Shown here: positions 1-7,050 of the stretch, one piece after another
Numbering within the stretch: position 1 is the first letter of the stretch
How the letters are laid out: every line of letters begins with the position of its first letter
NCBI GenBank assembly: GCA_026394715.1
Contig: JAPKXR010000181.1
Span: 1 to 34,423, forward strand
Direction of reading: 5' to 3'
DNA length: 34,423 nt
Source of the DNA: Methanomicrobiales archaeon
GTDB taxonomy: Archaea > Halobacteriota > Methanomicrobia > Methanomicrobiales > Methanospirillaceae
The notes under the pieces: model-generated
Told to the model about the DNA's origin: nothing
Seen by the model: the letters and a program-made list of their open reading frames with translations, nothing else
Databases searched by the model: none
Program-made: the position numbers and the translations under genes

Positions 1-313
1 GAGTTGTTATGGAAGGGGTAGCGGATAACGGGGGTTCGGTCGGGGGGGTTGGGGGTAAATTCGAGGGTTTTATTTCAACAGGGATTTCAGGACCCGCGCC
101 CGCCTGGCCGGAAGGCACTGAAAGTTGTGACACTGAACGTGGCGTAATGTCATTCTGGACACCAATACGTTTGATGAGAGCGTCGATGTCTGTCCCATCC
201 ACCTCCACCGATCCTTCAACGGGTTTGGACGTGAGAGCTGCCTTATCAGTACCCTTCTTCGCTGCAAGAATTTTTTTCAGGAACCCCTGTTCCTCAAGTT
301 CATCATCATTCAT
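1..313 (-). CDS. Proline-rich hypothetical protein, C-terminus beyond left edge
   Basis: An open minus-strand frame starts at an ATG at 311-313 and runs off the left edge without a stop, giving about 104 residues. It begins MNDDELEEQGFLKKILAAKK, continues with a charged stretch containing VDGTDIDALIKRIGV, and becomes rich in proline from about residue 80 (PPTPPTEPPL), which looks like a disordered linker to a domain outside the window. I recognise no family. It lies 123 bp downstream of the Roadblock gene ending at 437 and points the same way. An AT-rich TATA-like stretch near 345-357 on this strand suggests its own promoter. The plus-strand frame over the same bases is glycine-rich and looks like a shadow. 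Confidence 0.55.
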   Translation of the reverse strand, partial: MNDDELEEQGFLKKILAAKKGTDKAALTSKPVEGSVEVDGTDIDALIKRIGVQNDITPRSVSQLSVPSGQAGAGPEIPVEIKPSNLPPTPPTEPPLSATPSITT

Positions 314-436
314 TGTTGCGTAGCATTGATGGTATTCGCTGAGCTATAATATTAAAAGGATCATGCTCCTCGTCCTTCAAATAACTACCCCACGTGCAGG
401 GCAGGCAGGTGATGCACCCGAAGCCCGGGGGTCATG

Positions 437-1105
437 CTACCTGGCATCACTCTGAATACTCTTCAGGGCCACCCGGATCCGGCCTATGTTTGCATCAGGC
501 CCTGTAAAAATACAGAGGAAAAGGTCACCATACGGGGCAATTATTATTTTTCCAGAAACCGTTTCCAGTATGATCTGGTCAATGAGACCAATCTTCATAT
601 CCTGAGCAATTTTAACTCCCGCCCTGAGCAGGTCTTCAGCCATTGCCGCGACCTGATCAAAATCTGCATCCCCAAAAGACTGGACTGAAAAACCATCTGA
701 AAATGCCGATACGGCGATCACTCCCGGCTGCACCAGTAATTTTCTGAGTAAATTCTCATCGAGACGGTTGGGTGTTTCGGGTATATGGATATCATCCCGG
801 ATGAGAAGATTTTCCTTCCGGCAGGTTTCCACTGCGGCCTGGTACTCGTCCGCAGTATAACTACGGATCTCCATCTTCTCCGATGTAGTCGCATTGCTAA
901 CTTTGAGGGCCTCATTACCGTAATAAATTGTATCACCGGACGTAAAAAAAGCGGCAATAATTTTACCCTTGTCAATCAGAATGACCCCTTCACCCTGTTG
1001 AGTGGTAGTTTTTATCAGCCCGACGAGGCCGATTACCTGCTGGACCTCCTTATCACGAAGCGAATTATTGATATGCCCGATATGGGTCCCTTCCGGTAGG
1101 TTCAT
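437..1105 (-). CDS. Two-domain protein: DUF2226/PATAN-like N-terminus plus C-terminal Roadblock/LC7 domain
   Basis: The N-terminal half starts with LPEGT and has a beta-rich pattern in which a glycine-containing strand leads to GVILIDKGKIIAAFF. This resembles the small sensor-like domains (DUF2226/PATAN type) that accompany Roadblock proteins. The C-terminal half, from about residue 115, has the Roadblock/LC7 layout: a PGVIAVSAFSDGF strand-turn, a helix with MAEDLLRAG, a central strand, and the closing GRIRVALK helix. Roadblock/LC7 proteins dimerise and regulate small GTPases or build scaffolds; no partner GTPase is visible here. I chose the ATG at 1105, 4 bp after the preceding stop. A TTG at 1123 in the same frame would overlap the upstream gene by 14 bp. 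Neither has a clear Shine-Dalgarno site. Co-transcription with the upstream Roadblock gene is very likely. Confidence 0.8.
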   Translation of the reverse strand: MNLPEGTHIGHINNSLRDKEVQQVIGLVGLIKTTTQQGEGVILIDKGKIIAAFFTSGDTIYYGNEALKVSNATTSEKMEIRSYTADEYQAAVETCRKENLLIRDDIHIPETPNRLDENLLRKLLVQPGVIAVSAFSDGFSVQSFGDADFDQVAAMAEDLLRAGVKIAQDMKIGLIDQIILETVSGKIIIAPYGDLFLCIFTGPDANIGRIRVALKSIQSDAR

Positions 1106-1109
1106 GGCA

Positions 1110-1457
1110 TTATAAGGCTGCAATCAGTCTTTCCTTGTTTTTCTTCAACTCGTACCTGATCCTTCCAACATTAGCTGTCGAATCTGCAACGATTGCGATT
1201 AATTCATCTGCGGATAGTGGGGACATGATAATTGGTCCTTTTTCGAGTTCCACAAGCATCTGATCGAGAGCCCCTTTACCAAGCTCGTTCCCCATTGCTT
1301 CCGAGGTACCCATGCCAGTCGATGCCATTGCACCTAATGCATCAATATCGATTTTCCCGGATATGGCACTCTCTATCACAAACCCATCTCTTCCTACGAT
1401 GACCGCTGCGGAAACACCTTCCACCTTAAGGAACTCGCCCAGTATCTGCTTTAACAT
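1110..1457 (-). CDS. Stand-alone Roadblock/LC7 (MglB-like) protein
   Basis: This 115-residue protein is a single Roadblock/LC7 domain of the usual length. An N-terminal helix (LKQILGEFLKVEGV) is followed by the hairpin SAAVIVGRDGFVIES, an alanine/glycine-rich helix, the strand GPIIMSPLSADELIAIVAD and the terminal helix beginning VGRIRYELKK. In bacteria MglB-type Roadblock proteins are GTPase-activating partners of MglA in cell polarity; in archaea the roles are mostly unknown. The ATG follows a GGGGAGAT Shine-Dalgarno with good spacing. It is the first gene of a minus-strand pair with the two-domain gene 4 bp downstream, and it is divergent from the DUF2226/MinD group. A TATA-like TTTATAC sits about 30 bp upstream. 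Confidence 0.92.
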   Translation of the reverse strand: MLKQILGEFLKVEGVSAAVIVGRDGFVIESAISGKIDIDALGAMASTGMGTSEAMGNELGKGALDQMLVELEKGPIIMSPLSADELIAIVADSTANVGRIRYELKKNKERLIAAL

Positions 1458-1654
1458 TCCGGATCTCCCCGATACACATTATCGTTCGTATAAACTGAAT
1501 TTCTGGCATACGATGATAAATATGTTTCCTAATTTGATTGTATTCGGGGCCATAATTAATAAATTTCCAAATATATTGGAACCCGGTTCAATTCATTCTT
1601 TTCTCCCTGATCAACTACAAAAAAACCATCCGGGTAATTTTCATTCCGGCCCAC

Positions 1655-1668
1655 CACTATAAATAGTG
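1655..1668. promoter_or_regulatory. Perfect palindrome containing a symmetric TATA box
   Basis: CACTATAAATAGTG has 6-base arms around a central AA, so it reads as a TATA-like element on both strands. It lies in the divergent gap, about 200 bp before the minus-strand Roadblock gene and 520 bp before the plus-strand gene. It could be an operator or a bidirectional promoter core; this is inference from symmetry alone. Confidence 0.3.
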
Positions 1669-2156
1669 TCATTAATTTCAGGTATGGGCATCAATTCAAT
1701 GCCTGGAAACCAAAAAAAATCCACCATATTCCGGCCCCGTTATTCCAACAATACGCAGGGTATCCTCATGACCCAACCATATAGTAACCCCCCTCATGTC
1801 AACACCCTGAATCCTCAGTTGTTAAGCCCTGTATTTTCCCCATTTTGGGTAAAAACCAATTCATTCGCCTTATTTTTAAACAACACTTATACACCCTTGT
1901 TTCAACAGAATCCAGACCCTTAATGGGGTAGATTCACTGCACCCGGCCTCTGCAGGACATAAGACATGACGGGAAAATGGTACATCAGCCAGGCTGGAAT
2001 TGCGGCTCCATACCAGCCACACATAGTACTAGAGAATGGATCTGACCCCACTGAATGCCAACACCATCTTTACAGATATTTCCGGACACGGATAGTAAAA
2101 TACACCTGTTTTTGTAGTTAACGGTGCGGGAGTCCCTGTAATATTAAAAAGGACTA

Positions 2157-2164
2157 TTAAATAT
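2157..2164 (+). promoter_or_regulatory. TATA box of the DUF2226-like/MinD operon
   Basis: TTAAATAT is centred about 26 bp before the ATG at 2186, the usual TATA-to-start distance in archaea. No Shine-Dalgarno site precedes the ATG. Both facts suggest a leaderless mRNA. Confidence 0.5.
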
Positions 2165-2185
2165 GGCGTTGTATATCTCCTGTTG

Positions 2186-2875
2186 ATGAAACTCCCAAGG
2201 GGCACATTTCATTCTATTAAGAAAGGCATACTATTTCGTTCGCTCCTTGATGAGATAGAAAAAACCAGGTTCACCGGGTATTGCATGGTCAACTATGAAA
2301 CAGAGACCTGCACCCTGGTGCTCAATTCCGGGATCTATATCCTTGCAAATTATGAACAACTTGAGGGGCACCCAGCATGGCAGAAGATATTAACGCTTCT
2401 GGACATGAAAGTCGATGTAGGCCTTACAACATTAAACGCGGTTCAGCTCCAGTTGGCAAGGGAATTTAACCCTCATGCAACACTCCAGATATTAGCCCAG
2501 AAATCCCAAAAACGGCAATTAATGACGGGAATATCCAATTTGGGTACCAGGAGAAAGGAAGATATACCGGGAAATACGGTCCATGAAGACCGGTTAGAGC
2601 GTCAGGAAAAACAAGCTCTTCCCCCTGGACCAGGAATAGTAGTGGCAGAAAAATATCCTGCCGTGCAGGTCTCAACCCCCGGTACCGTACAATCTCCCGA
2701 TGAACAAGAGACAATTGAAAATGTGCTGGAAGAGGATGGGACCTGCATTGACCGTGACATGGAAGCCCTCGATAATATGGACATTGAAGAAATGACTAAA
2801 AGGATCCGGGAGAACTGCAAGGTCACCATTGAGCAACTGGACCTGGATCACCTGACAGAAGAGAGGGAAGATTAA
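2186..2875 (+). CDS. DUF2226-like protein with acidic C-terminal tail
   Basis: The 229-residue protein starts MKLPRGTFHSIKKG and its first 110 residues form an alternating beta/helix domain: TGYCMVNYETETCTLVLNSG, then YILANYEQLEGHPAWQKI. This matches the layout of archaeal DUF2226-type proteins and the N-terminal half of the gene at 437-1105. Residues 115-180 are a low-complexity linker, followed by an acidic helical tail (DIEEMTKRIRENCKV). No catalytic motif is visible, so a sensor or adaptor role is inferred. I prefer the ATG at 2186; a TTG directly before it (2183) is also open. It is the first gene of a plus-strand set with the membrane Roadblock-like gene 42 bp downstream. Confidence 0.75.
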   Translation: MKLPRGTFHSIKKGILFRSLLDEIEKTRFTGYCMVNYETETCTLVLNSGIYILANYEQLEGHPAWQKILTLLDMKVDVGLTTLNAVQLQLAREFNPHATLQILAQKSQKRQLMTGISNLGTRRKEDIPGNTVHEDRLERQEKQALPPGPGIVVAEKYPAVQVSTPGTVQSPDEQETIENVLEEDGTCIDRDMEALDNMDIEEMTKRIRENCKVTIEQLDLDHLTEERED

Positions 2876-2917
2876 GAATAAATTCCAGAAAGACAAGCGT
2901 TAAAGCAGGAAGATACC

Positions 2918-3481
2918 ATGCAGTCAATAATGCCCGGACAGATACCGTTCATTCCAGTCATCGTCTTGATCTTTGCAATAGCAGTGATTATTCTGCTCAT
3001 TCTATTTTTAAGAGTTTACCAGGTAAGATATACACCCGGAAAAGAATTTCATTCCAAAATCCGCACCGTTCATCATCAGGAAGATATGATCACTCCTTTG
3101 CCAGGCATTCCAGAAATAAAAAAGGAGAATCTCGCAGAAAAAATACCCTCTACAGAAGATGTTCCGCTCACGGACCTTGGGGATATTACAAAAAATCTCC
3201 ATGCACTCGTATCGAAATACCATCTCGAGGCGATCACCTTGTCTGCGACAGATGGCCTGATGATTGCATCGACCAGAGAAAGCGGGCAGGATGAGGCAGC
3301 CCACTATGGCCAGTTCTTTAAGGAGGGCGAGGCCCCGTCTGTACCTGGTATGAAATTATTTAATATCACCCATAAGGGATCATCGGTAATTGGAATCATA
3401 CAGTCAGACCACCTGGTAACAGACACTTTATTGGGCCGGATCAAGAGTGACACGGAAAAAATCATGAACTGGTGGATATAA
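2918..3481 (+). CDS. Membrane-anchored Roadblock-like protein
   Basis: The 187-residue protein has one hydrophobic segment at about residues 9-31 (IPFIPVIVLIFAIAVIILLI) followed by basic residues, so the remainder should be cytoplasmic. A polar linker at about 35-85 leads to a C-terminal domain at about 88-187 with the layout of a Roadblock/LC7 or related GAF-like fold: a helix (LHALVSKYHL), the strand pair AITLSATDGLMIASTRES, a helix, and the strand SSVIGIIQSD. An AGGAAGA Shine-Dalgarno precedes the ATG. It sits between the DUF2226-like gene and the MinD-type ATPase. I infer a membrane tether for the Roadblock system. The Roadblock assignment of this divergent domain is only moderately certain. 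Confidence 0.75.
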   Translation: MQSIMPGQIPFIPVIVLIFAIAVIILLILFLRVYQVRYTPGKEFHSKIRTVHHQEDMITPLPGIPEIKKENLAEKIPSTEDVPLTDLGDITKNLHALVSKYHLEAITLSATDGLMIASTRESGQDEAAHYGQFFKEGEAPSVPGMKLFNITHKGSSVIGIIQSDHLVTDTLLGRIKSDTEKIMNWWI

Positions 3482-3553
3482 ATTACCAACGAGGGAGAGG
3501 ATTTAATTACCAGCATATAAACTTACATTACACAACTCTTGTGAAGGTGTTTA

Positions 3554-4339
3554 ATGGTCAGGGTCTACACGTTGGCTTCCGGTAAAGGTGGAACAGGAAA
3601 AACCACGGTGACGGTGAACCTTGGAACCTGCCTCGCCCAATTAGGGAAAGAGACGTTTATCATGGATGCAGACATTGGGATGGCGAACCTCGGCCTGGCC
3701 CTTGGTCTTGAGAATGTGCCGATAACGCTTCATGAAGTCCTTGCAGGGAAAGCAAACATCAAAGACGCAATTTATGACGGGCCGGCAGGTTTAAAGGTTG
3801 TACCTAGCGGTATTTCACTCCAGGGGTTTCAGCAGGCCGACCCGGAAAAACTAAAGGACGCGCTGAAGGAACTGGTGAACCTTTGTGAGTACCTGTTGAT
3901 CGATGCGCCAGCGGGTATCAGCAGGGACGGTGTTATCCCCCTCGCGATCGCGGATGAAGTTATTCTTGTAGTTAATCCTGAACTATCTTCAATTGTTGAT
4001 GCCCTGAAAACCAAAATCCTCACCGAAGTTGTGGGGGGTCATGTGATGGGTGCCATCCTTAACCGGGCGGCGGTAGAAAAAACTGATTTTGTCAGCCAGA
4101 AAATGGAGAAAGTCCTCGGGGTAAAAGTAATTGGTACGATCCCGGAAGACCCGAATATCAGGAAGGCCGCATCCTTTAAAACACCGGTGGTGATCAAGTA
4201 CCCGGATTCCGGCGCATCAATCGCCATAAAAAGGATAGCCGCAGATATCGCAGGTATACCCTTCAAGGAAACCCGTCAGGAAGCTAAAGACGGCTTTGTA
4301 GACCGCTTTGCAAAGGTCCTGTTCAGAGGGAAACGATGA
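3554..4339 (+). CDS. MinD/ParA-family P-loop ATPase
   Basis: This 261-residue SIMIBI ATPase has the deviant Walker A motif GKGGTGKTT at residues 10-18, with signature lysine K11 and P-loop K16, the switch I region MDADIGMANLGLALGL, and the Walker B-like YLLIDAPAG. The length is normal for MinD. Such ATPases dimerise on ATP, bind membrane or DNA, and position other structures. The last 16 residues (DGFVDRFAKVLFRGKR) look like the basic amphipathic membrane-targeting helix of MinD proteins. The ATG follows a GAAGGTG site. Its neighbours are the membrane Roadblock-like gene 72 bp upstream and a small membrane-protein gene overlapping its stop. With no divisome or archaellum genes nearby, its cargo may be the Roadblock proteins (inference). 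Confidence 0.93.
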   Translation: MVRVYTLASGKGGTGKTTVTVNLGTCLAQLGKETFIMDADIGMANLGLALGLENVPITLHEVLAGKANIKDAIYDGPAGLKVVPSGISLQGFQQADPEKLKDALKELVNLCEYLLIDAPAGISRDGVIPLAIADEVILVVNPELSSIVDALKTKILTEVVGGHVMGAILNRAAVEKTDFVSQKMEKVLGVKVIGTIPEDPNIRKAASFKTPVVIKYPDSGASIAIKRIAADIAGIPFKETRQEAKDGFVDRFAKVLFRGKR

Positions 4340-4533
4340 ACATTGAAGAAACTCTGGTCGTCCTGTTCGGGCTGATTATTATTGTGCAATGTTTTTTCAT
4401 GTATGTCATGTCAAGACGGATCCGCCAACTTCTCGAAGAAAGCGATAACGCGGGGTTAGCGACAGATTTCACCGAATCCGAGCTTGATGAAATTTCAAAG
4501 ACTGTCGACGAATATAAAAAGCACCAGATTTGA
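4336..4533 (+). CDS. 65-residue single-pass membrane protein, coupled to the MinD-type ATPase
   Basis: The start overlaps the ATPase stop as ATGA, a translational-coupling arrangement. Residues 5-24 (ETLVVLFGLIIIVQCFFMYV) form one membrane segment, followed by a basic stretch (SRRIRQLLEE) and an acidic helical tail ending KTVDEYKKHQI. I recognise no family. Coupling and topology suggest a membrane partner or activator of the ATPase, similar in size to MinE-like or other small adaptors, but there is no sequence evidence for that. A TTTTT run just after the stop could end the transcript. Confidence 0.75.
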   Translation: MNIEETLVVLFGLIIIVQCFFMYVMSRRIRQLLEESDNAGLATDFTESELDEISKTVDEYKKHQI

Positions 4534-4695
4534 TGACTTTTTCCAAATTCCACGAACGGTTAAAAATACCATTCATACGGTATATGGTTTTACGAAAACC
4601 GCAGCAGAATGCCCATAACGTTAGTCGGCTGAATGGTCAATGCGGATCATTGGGTTTTTGATTTTCTGTTCCGCGTCCACATCATCATTTGGGCA

Positions 4696-4712
4696 TTATA
4701 AAAAAATGACAG
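4696..4712 (-). terminator. Oligo-T terminator of the V4R gene
   Basis: On the minus strand a seven-T run followed by ATAA lies about 25 bp past the V4R stop, in the convergent gap with the small membrane-protein gene. This fits archaeal T-rich termination. Confidence 0.45.
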
Positions 4713-4730
4713 GATGTCGTTAACAGACCC

Positions 4731-5852
4731 TTATTCAGTTTTATTTGTCACTGTAAACTCACAGTACTGGTCGCCTTTGGATTTGCATTTTATCTCTTTT
4801 CCCTGGACCCGGACATTGAAGGCACTTGATACAATACCTGCCAGGAGACCAGATGTGCAATGACAGGAGGGCTTGTCTTTCTTTCCAAGAGATTCAGCCT
4901 CTGCACTGTTGTCAAGTATAATGATTTTTTCTTTCTTTGCCTCGTTCCAGTCCATTTTTATCACTTTGAACCATCCCATCTGGCCATAGAATGCAAGCGC
5001 CATATCAATCAGTGTATTGGGATCATGGATGCCCATTTTCTTGAAAAACGCGATATTCTGGGTGCCGAGTTCCATGTATGCCCGGTAATTGATCACACCT
5101 CCGGCTGCTGCTTCCCCGACAATCTTACTCATCGACCCCATCATCGAATTGAACAGCATCCGGGGTACCATGATAACGGGTTCTTCTATCAGGGTGATCT
5201 TCCCTTCAAGGGGTTTAAGTTCCAGGAATTCAGTCAGCGATCGTTCTCCTTTCCTAATCCCTTCTGCCCTCTCATTCCAGCTTACATCACGCTGCGTGAA
5301 GACAAATTCGCACGCGCCACCACCTGCTGCATGGCAGGTTACTTCTTCTCCCACCCAGTTCTTACCGGTGACCGCAGCCAGGACGCCTTCCATCCATCCG
5401 ACATGGACACCGCAGACAGGCATTGCCCAGTCTTTCATCACGTCCGATTCAAAGGTGTATTTTGTTTTCACAACAATTTTGTCCCCGCCCTGTGAGACCA
5501 GTTCCAGGGGGGCCCCCCATCCCTGCTGGTGCTGTAACTTGAACGCGAACATGAGAAACTCGTGAGGCTTCAGTTCCAGGCCCTGTTTTTTAAGAAACAT
5601 ATTCAGACCGGTCGCACCCAGGCCTACGGACCGGTATAGTTTCCTCATCATCTGGACCGCAAGTTTCCGGTTTAACGACCGTTCATACATTTCATACATT
5701 GCGCGGAGGAGATAATTCGGGTTACTACTCGTTCGGACGCCGAATGCGGACATAATTCCTTCGCCGGGGTGGATCTCGAGGAACTGGGTGATATCTTTAT
5801 CTCCTTTAATAACAGCCTCGATATCATTCCGGTCTATCTTTTTCCTCTCCAT
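4731..5852 (-). CDS. Tandem V4R-domain protein with conserved cysteines
   Basis: The 373-residue protein is an internal duplication. ITQFLEIHPGEGIM near residue 21 corresponds to LTEFLELKPLEGKI near 206. Each half ends in a V4R (4-vinyl-reductase) domain: CGVHVGWMEGVLAAVTG...TCHAAGGGACEF (C147, C173, C181) and CHCTSGLLAGIVSSAF...KCKSKGDQYCEF (C330, C332, C356, C364). V4R domains bind small hydrophobic ligands and in many proteins zinc, and in archaea often serve as sensors. No output domain (HTH, kinase) is attached. The ATG is preceded by AAGAGGT. A TATA-like GTTTAAATAA lies about 27 bp upstream, so the leader would be very short. It is transcribed alone, convergent with the MinD group. Ligand and function are unknown. 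Confidence 0.88.
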   Translation of the reverse strand: MERKKIDRNDIEAVIKGDKDITQFLEIHPGEGIMSAFGVRTSSNPNYLLRAMYEMYERSLNRKLAVQMMRKLYRSVGLGATGLNMFLKKQGLELKPHEFLMFAFKLQHQQGWGAPLELVSQGGDKIVVKTKYTFESDVMKDWAMPVCGVHVGWMEGVLAAVTGKNWVGEEVTCHAAGGGACEFVFTQRDVSWNERAEGIRKGERSLTEFLELKPLEGKITLIEEPVIMVPRMLFNSMMGSMSKIVGEAAAGGVINYRAYMELGTQNIAFFKKMGIHDPNTLIDMALAFYGQMGWFKVIKMDWNEAKKEKIIILDNSAEAESLGKKDKPSCHCTSGLLAGIVSSAFNVRVQGKEIKCKSKGDQYCEFTVTNKTE

Positions 5853-6084
5853 AGAATATACCTCTTGGTTCCATTTATTTAAACAATATCATATGAAGTT
5901 GGGAGAGAACTGAAGCAGCAATCATGAATCCAAAAAATAAAGGGAGATATTGGTTAATATTGATATTCCTCTAAAAATAATCTGAAAAAAACTTTCTAAA
6001 ATACGAAAATACCTCAATGGGTATTTTCATATCAGGCATCCTTGTACCGCCCGGTGAAAATTAGGATGTTTTAATTCACCCGAT

Positions 6085-6699
6085 TCATCCGATCTCAATG
6101 ATCTCCTCGCGTCCGCCCGAACGCACCGTGACGGAAAATATCCTGATTTTTCTGTCGCGGTCCATTACCACGCAATCATACTCGCCAAACAGCACCTTGA
6201 AGTATGCCTTCCCTTCAGGTGTAGTGACATCGCTTCCGATAACCCTTCCCTGCTTTCGAATGGATACATGAATACCTGACTGGGGTACCTGGCATTTTAC
6301 AATTTTTACCATATAGGCACCAGTACCTTCATTTCTTCTTTCTATCGTTGGCATTGCCATCGACATATTGCTGGTTAAATGGCTCCGGTCAAAGATACGG
6401 CACAAGAGAATGTAGCTTTCGATTAAATCTTGCTCAACCGGATGAAACGAGAACATCTCACTTCCTTTCAGAAGGTATATGGCCTTATCGCCTAGAATGA
6501 TTCCATTTTTTTCTATCTCTACTGCACCTTCAGGTTCGCCTTTCTTAAATAGTAAATATATCTTACCGATCCCGGTATCGGCGACACCAATCCCACTTTT
6601 TCGTCCGTCATCTGCAAATTTTTTAAGATCGTTTAATTTCAGAGAGTACTTTAGTGTGGTCGCATTCACCTGCTCATTGAGAAACTCGCTGATCTCCAT
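6085..6699 (-). CDS. Hypothetical protein: sensor-like N-terminal domain plus Ig/carboxypeptidase-regulatory-like domain
   Basis: The 204-residue protein has an excellent start: an AAAGGAGT Shine-Dalgarno and ATG at 6699. Residues 1-110 resemble the DUF2226/PATAN-type layout seen in the other small proteins of this locus, with a strand-glycine-strand unit (GIGKIYLLFKKGEPEGAVEI) and a helical end. Residues 127-204 (VKIVKCQVPQSGIHVSIRKQ, then TTPEGKAYFKVLFGEYDCVV) have the pattern of carboxypeptidase-regulatory/PEGA-like beta domains. There is no signal peptide or membrane segment, so a cytoplasmic adaptor is inferred. It lies 232 bp upstream, on the same strand, of the V4R gene. No named family is certain. 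Confidence 0.75.
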   Translation of the reverse strand: MEISEFLNEQVNATTLKYSLKLNDLKKFADDGRKSGIGVADTGIGKIYLLFKKGEPEGAVEIEKNGIILGDKAIYLLKGSEMFSFHPVEQDLIESYILLCRIFDRSHLTSNMSMAMPTIERRNEGTGAYMVKIVKCQVPQSGIHVSIRKQGRVIGSDVTTPEGKAYFKVLFGEYDCVVMDRDRKIRIFSVTVRSGGREEIIEIG

Positions 6700-7050
6700 T
6701 TTAGATTTTACTCCTTTTTAATCCCTGAATAAACCCCGGGGTTTTCCAAAAAAACAAGTAACACCGGGCAATTCAGATAGGCTGCAGATACCCAAAGTCA
6801 CCTGTTTCCCAACGTAGGAAATTTTTCTGCCATTTCGTATTATATTAGTATGTTATATGGATTTATCCCCCGTTGTCCTGGCAACCAGGAAGCCGACATA
6901 CTGAAACGTGGTAGGGAATAGGGCACGGGTCAATGCCTGGCGGTGCACTCCCTGCAATGAAATGTACCAGACGAAGGAGATGCCCATGGCCATGATTCTC
7001 TAAAAAACGCCATGATTAAAAAGTCCTGATACAGATATGCACATACCATC
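6700..7050. other. Divergent intergenic region with a possible structured transcript
   Basis: This 351 bp gap separates the minus-strand sensor-like gene from the prepilin peptidase gene. It has a TATA-like TGTTATATGG at 6851-6860, then a perfect CCTGG-CAA-CCAGG hairpin near 6877-6889, then a nested stem using AGGGA/TCCCT and GCAC/GTGC near 6931-6974. A second TATA-like ATTAAAAAGT at 7014-7023 fits the prepilin peptidase start. No protein of convincing size is encoded. Confidence 0.4.
7014..7023 (+). promoter_or_regulatory. TATA-like element of the prepilin peptidase gene
   Basis: ATTAAAAAGT is centred about 32 bp before the ATG at 7051, and no Shine-Dalgarno site lies between. A leaderless or very short-leader transcript is likely. 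Confidence 0.4.

Larger units (their letters stand above)
1458..2182. other. Long AT-rich divergent intergenic region, no gene seen
   Basis: About 725 bp separate the Roadblock pair from the divergent DUF2226-like gene. Short open frames here have low-complexity translations rich in N, P and F, no ribosome-binding sites and no recognisable family, so I do not call them genes. The region holds promoters for both directions and the 14-base palindrome described at 1655-1668. Confidence 0.6.

Noticed and set aside
9-323. Plus-strand 104-residue frame at the left edge
   Set aside because: It is glycine/serine-rich, has no recognisable motif, and lies antisense to a minus-strand frame with normal amino-acid composition that points the same way as its neighbours.
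1312-1923. Two plus-strand frames upstream of the DUF2226-like gene
   Set aside because: The first starts inside the Roadblock gene on the opposite strand. Both are low-complexity and lack ribosome-binding sites.
4860-5565. Two overlapping plus-strand frames over the V4R gene
   Set aside because: They are shadows of a protein with clear domain duplication on the other strand.
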